Source of the DNA: Lachnospiraceae bacterium 28-4 | GTDB lineage: Bacteria; Bacillota; Clostridia; Lachnospirales; Lachnospiraceae | Assembly: GCA_000403275.2 (NCBI GenBank) | Contig: KE159599.1 | Location: 186,001-250,000 of the forward strand | Direction of reading: 5' to 3' | DNA: 64,000 nt | Shown: one piece after another, positions 62,156 to 64,000 of the stretch | Layout of the letters: each line of letters begins with the position of its first letter | How positions within the stretch are numbered: position 1 is the stretch's first letter | Translations under genes and position numbers: made by a program | The notes under the pieces: model-generated | The model's database searches: none | Told to the model about the DNA's origin: nothing | The model's input: the letters and a program-made list of their open reading frames with translations, nothing else

Positions 62156-63285
62156 CGGGTTCCCGCCTTCCATAGCCTGTAAGCCTGTTCTGCCGTAACG
62201 GACAGATTTTTTTCCGCGGTCTGCGGTTCCATCGCTTCTTCCAGGGCCGCCGGTTGCTGTAAAATGGAAAAATATGCGTCAATTTCCTCTTGTCCGCATC
62301 CTTCCTCCGCGCTTCCCGCCAAAGCGATAACCGTCTTCCTATATTTTTTTGCCAGCCTCGCCACTCCCAAAGGCGCCTTTCCCATAGCCGTCTGCTTATC
62401 CATCCTGCCTTCTCCGGTTATGACAAGATCTGCTTCTTTGAGATGGCGTTCTATTCCCGTCTCGTCCAATATAATATTCACTCCGGGTTCCAAAGTTCCG
62501 TTCAAAAAAGTGAGGAAGGCAAAGCCAAGCCCTCCGGCCGCTCCTGTTCCTTCCTTCCACATATCCGCTTCCGCATATTTTTCTTTCGCCAGCAGGGCAT
62601 ACCTTTCCATCCACCGGTCCATCCAGGCAGCCATGGATGCATCCGCGCCTTTCTGGGGGCCGTATACCGCACTGCAGCCGTCGGGCCCGCAAAGCGGGTT
62701 CGAAACATCACAGGCAATGCGGAACCGGCACTCTTTCAATTCTTTCATCGCATCGGTATCTGTAATACAAGCCAAATCGGCCAGTCCTTTCGCCCCAAAC
62801 GCCGTCTGTCTCCCGTCTTTATCCAGAAATCCGAACCCAAGAGCCTGCAGCATACCAATCCCGCCGTCGTTGGTAGCGCTTCCCCCGATGCCTATAATAA
62901 AATTCCGGCATCCTTTTCCGATCGCATCTTTAATTATTTCCCCTACCCCGTAAGTCGTGGTATCCATCGGATTTCTTTTTTCCGGCGGCACCAGTGGAAG
63001 CCCCGCAACGCATGCCATTTCCATAACCGCAGTCCTGTTCTCCCCGATCATGCCATATCCGCAGTCCACCATAGCGCCCAAAGGCCCCGTCGCCCTTACC
63101 TTCCGCTCTTTTCCGCCCATCCCCATAATCAGAGAGTCCGCCGTGCCTTCGCCCCCGTCCGCCAGGGGCATTACTTTTATATCCGCTTCCGGATCCGCAC
63201 GCCGTATCCCTTCTGCCACCGCCTTTCCGGCCTCCATGGAAGTCAGGCAGCCTTTCAGCGAATCCATCACTATCACTATTTTCAT
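62113..63285 (-). CDS. Glycerate kinase (GarK/GlxK family)
   Basis: About 390 residues from ATG at 63285 (MKIVIVMDSLKGCLTSMEAG). Phosphorylates glycerate to 2-phosphoglycerate (this family) with ATP. Motifs VMPLADGGEGTADSL, IGIGGSATNDGGIGMLQALG, CDVSNPLCGPDG and ITGEGRMDKQTAMGKAP are complete. It starts 44 bases after... upstream MBL gene stop, so probably co-transcribed with it. Confidence 0.95.
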   Translation of the reverse strand: MKIVIVMDSLKGCLTSMEAGKAVAEGIRRADPEADIKVMPLADGGEGTADSLIMGMGGKERKVRATGPLGAMVDCGYGMIGENRTAVMEMACVAGLPLVPPEKRNPMDTTTYGVGEIIKDAIGKGCRNFIIGIGGSATNDGGIGMLQALGFGFLDKDGRQTAFGAKGLADLACITDTDAMKELKECRFRIACDVSNPLCGPDGCSAVYGPQKGADASMAAWMDRWMERYALLAKEKYAEADMWKEGTGAAGGLGFAFLTFLNGTLEPGVNIILDETGIERHLKEADLVITGEGRMDKQTAMGKAPLGVARLAKKYRKTVIALAGSAEEGCGQEEIDAYFSILQQPAALEEAMEPQTAEKNLSVTAEQAYRLWKAGTRYFSKPCTQSAFKK

Positions 63286-63328
63286 TTTTAACCCCATTTC
63301 CTGCGCGGCTTTTTCTCTTCCCACATTT

Positions 63329-63961
63329 TTACTGCAAAAAAGGGTTATATTTCTTCTCCGAACCGATATCCGTCATATCCCCATGGCCGGGATATACTTT
63401 CGTCTCATCAGGCAGCACAAATAATTTTTCCTTAATGGAACGAACGAGGCTGCCCATGCTTCCGGTAGGAAAGTCCGTCCTTCCCACAGATTCCTGGAAC
63501 AAAGTATCCCCGCTGATCAGAATGCCGTCTTCTTCAAAATAATAACAGCAGCTTCCGATCGTATGCCCGGGAGTCGCTATCAGCTTGCAAGTCATGCCCG
63601 CAATCGTTATTTCTTCCCCGTCTTTCAAATAATGGTTGGGCTTCACCGTATAAGCGCGCCCCGCCTGTTCCGACACGTTATTCACCGCATCTTCACATAC
63701 GTTTTTTTCTTCTTCACAGGCATATATTTTGGCACCGCTCAACTCTCTCAGTTTCCTGCTGCCCCATATATGGTCAAAATGCCCGTGTGTCAGAAGAATG
63801 CCCGCCACCTCCAGGCCCTTTCCTTTTAGCGTCTCATAAATGTGGTCTCCCGCATCCGCAGGATCAAAGCAAATAACTTCTTTGCTTCCCTCTCTATATA
63901 CAAAATAACAGTTGGTCTGGCAAATTCCGAGAACCATCCTGCCTATTTTCAGTTCCGCCAT
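63329..63961 (-). CDS. MBL-fold metal hydrolase (glyoxalase II-like)
   Basis: 210 residues. Metallo-beta-lactamase fold with THGHFDHIWG (HxHxDH), ATPGHTIGSCCYY, GDTLFQESVGRTDFPTGS and VYPGHGDMTDIG, so all metal ligands of a two-metal site are present. Hydroxyacylglutathione-hydrolase-like by pattern; natural substrate uncertain in an organism that may lack glutathione. In related genomes it precedes hemZ-hisS-aspS. Confidence 0.9.
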   Translation of the reverse strand: MAELKIGRMVLGICQTNCYFVYREGSKEVICFDPADAGDHIYETLKGKGLEVAGILLTHGHFDHIWGSRKLRELSGAKIYACEEEKNVCEDAVNNVSEQAGRAYTVKPNHYLKDGEEITIAGMTCKLIATPGHTIGSCCYYFEEDGILISGDTLFQESVGRTDFPTGSMGSLVRSIKEKLFVLPDETKVYPGHGDMTDIGSEKKYNPFLQ

Positions 63962-64000
63962 TTCCTCTCCGCTCCTTTCTCTGTCAGCCCGTCGTCCTCT

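Overview
The window looks like chromosomal DNA of a gut-type Clostridia bacterium, most likely a Lachnospiraceae. The evidence is gene content and order: a division/wall cluster led by mraZ, a Ser/Thr kinase with PASTA repeats, the SCIFF peptide with its radical SAM maturase beside secDF, and the order MBL-hemZ-hisS-aspS. Ribosome binding sites are strong GGAGG types, TTG and GTG starts are common, and GC is near balanced by eye. No rRNA, tRNA or CRISPR array was found.

Layout. 1-1.9 kb: an AraC/GyrI-like regulator with a co-transcribed unknown gene cut by the window edge, and a DUF5131-like gene that seems to have lost an internal segment. 2-16.4 kb, all on the minus strand: mraZ-rsmH-ftsL-two class B PBPs-mraY-murD-ftsW-murA-ftsQ-ftsZ. 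A promoter and four MraZ-type boxes precede mraZ. murE is elsewhere, and murG, murC, murB, murF and ftsA are not in the cluster. 16.5-17.6 kb: ychF. 17.7-22.8 kb is a decayed accessory patch: a DinD remnant, an intact DinJ/RelB-like antitoxin with a wrecked toxin, a complete ISLre2-like element with target duplication, a 5'-truncated acyltransferase, an XRE regulator, an alpha/beta hydrolase and a truncated membrane-protein gene. 22.8-35.2 kb: a long minus-strand operon murE-priA-def-fmt-yugP-rsmB-rlmN-prpC-prkC-rsgA. 36.2-44.1 kb, minus strand: a TIGR04086 membrane gene, scfA (SCIFF), scfB, secDF, recJ and pfkB. 44.2-51.4 kb: a CorC-like membrane protein, an acetyltransferase, a phosphatase, a DUF6033-like protein, an anchored protein, a cell-wall amidase, two unknown genes and a phosphopantetheinyl transferase. 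51.5-64 kb: aspS, hisS, hemZ and an MBL hydrolase, interrupted by a restriction-modification cassette (BstXI-like nuclease plus Type I-like M and S subunits, no HsdR) and by a MATE/glycerate kinase pair.

The most unusual content is intergenic. Four very large hairpins form two families. Family C is at 43.15-43.58 kb and 60.40-60.67 kb. Family D is at 47.89-48.23 kb and 54.66-55.02 kb, with a fragment at 21.79 kb. Within a family the central core is conserved. The 50-127 bp arms differ between copies, yet within each copy the two arms remain almost perfectly complementary. The outer ends of both families share a GGAAATC-like motif, and two copies have short flanking direct repeats. Two further giant hairpins (35.26-35.41 and 35.89-36.16 kb) of unrelated sequence lie between murE and pfkB. 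These look like structured, probably mobile, non-coding elements and are my main candidate for something undescribed. A second unusual feature is a 15-bp tandem repeat in scfB that adds a cysteine every five residues to the SCIFF maturase.
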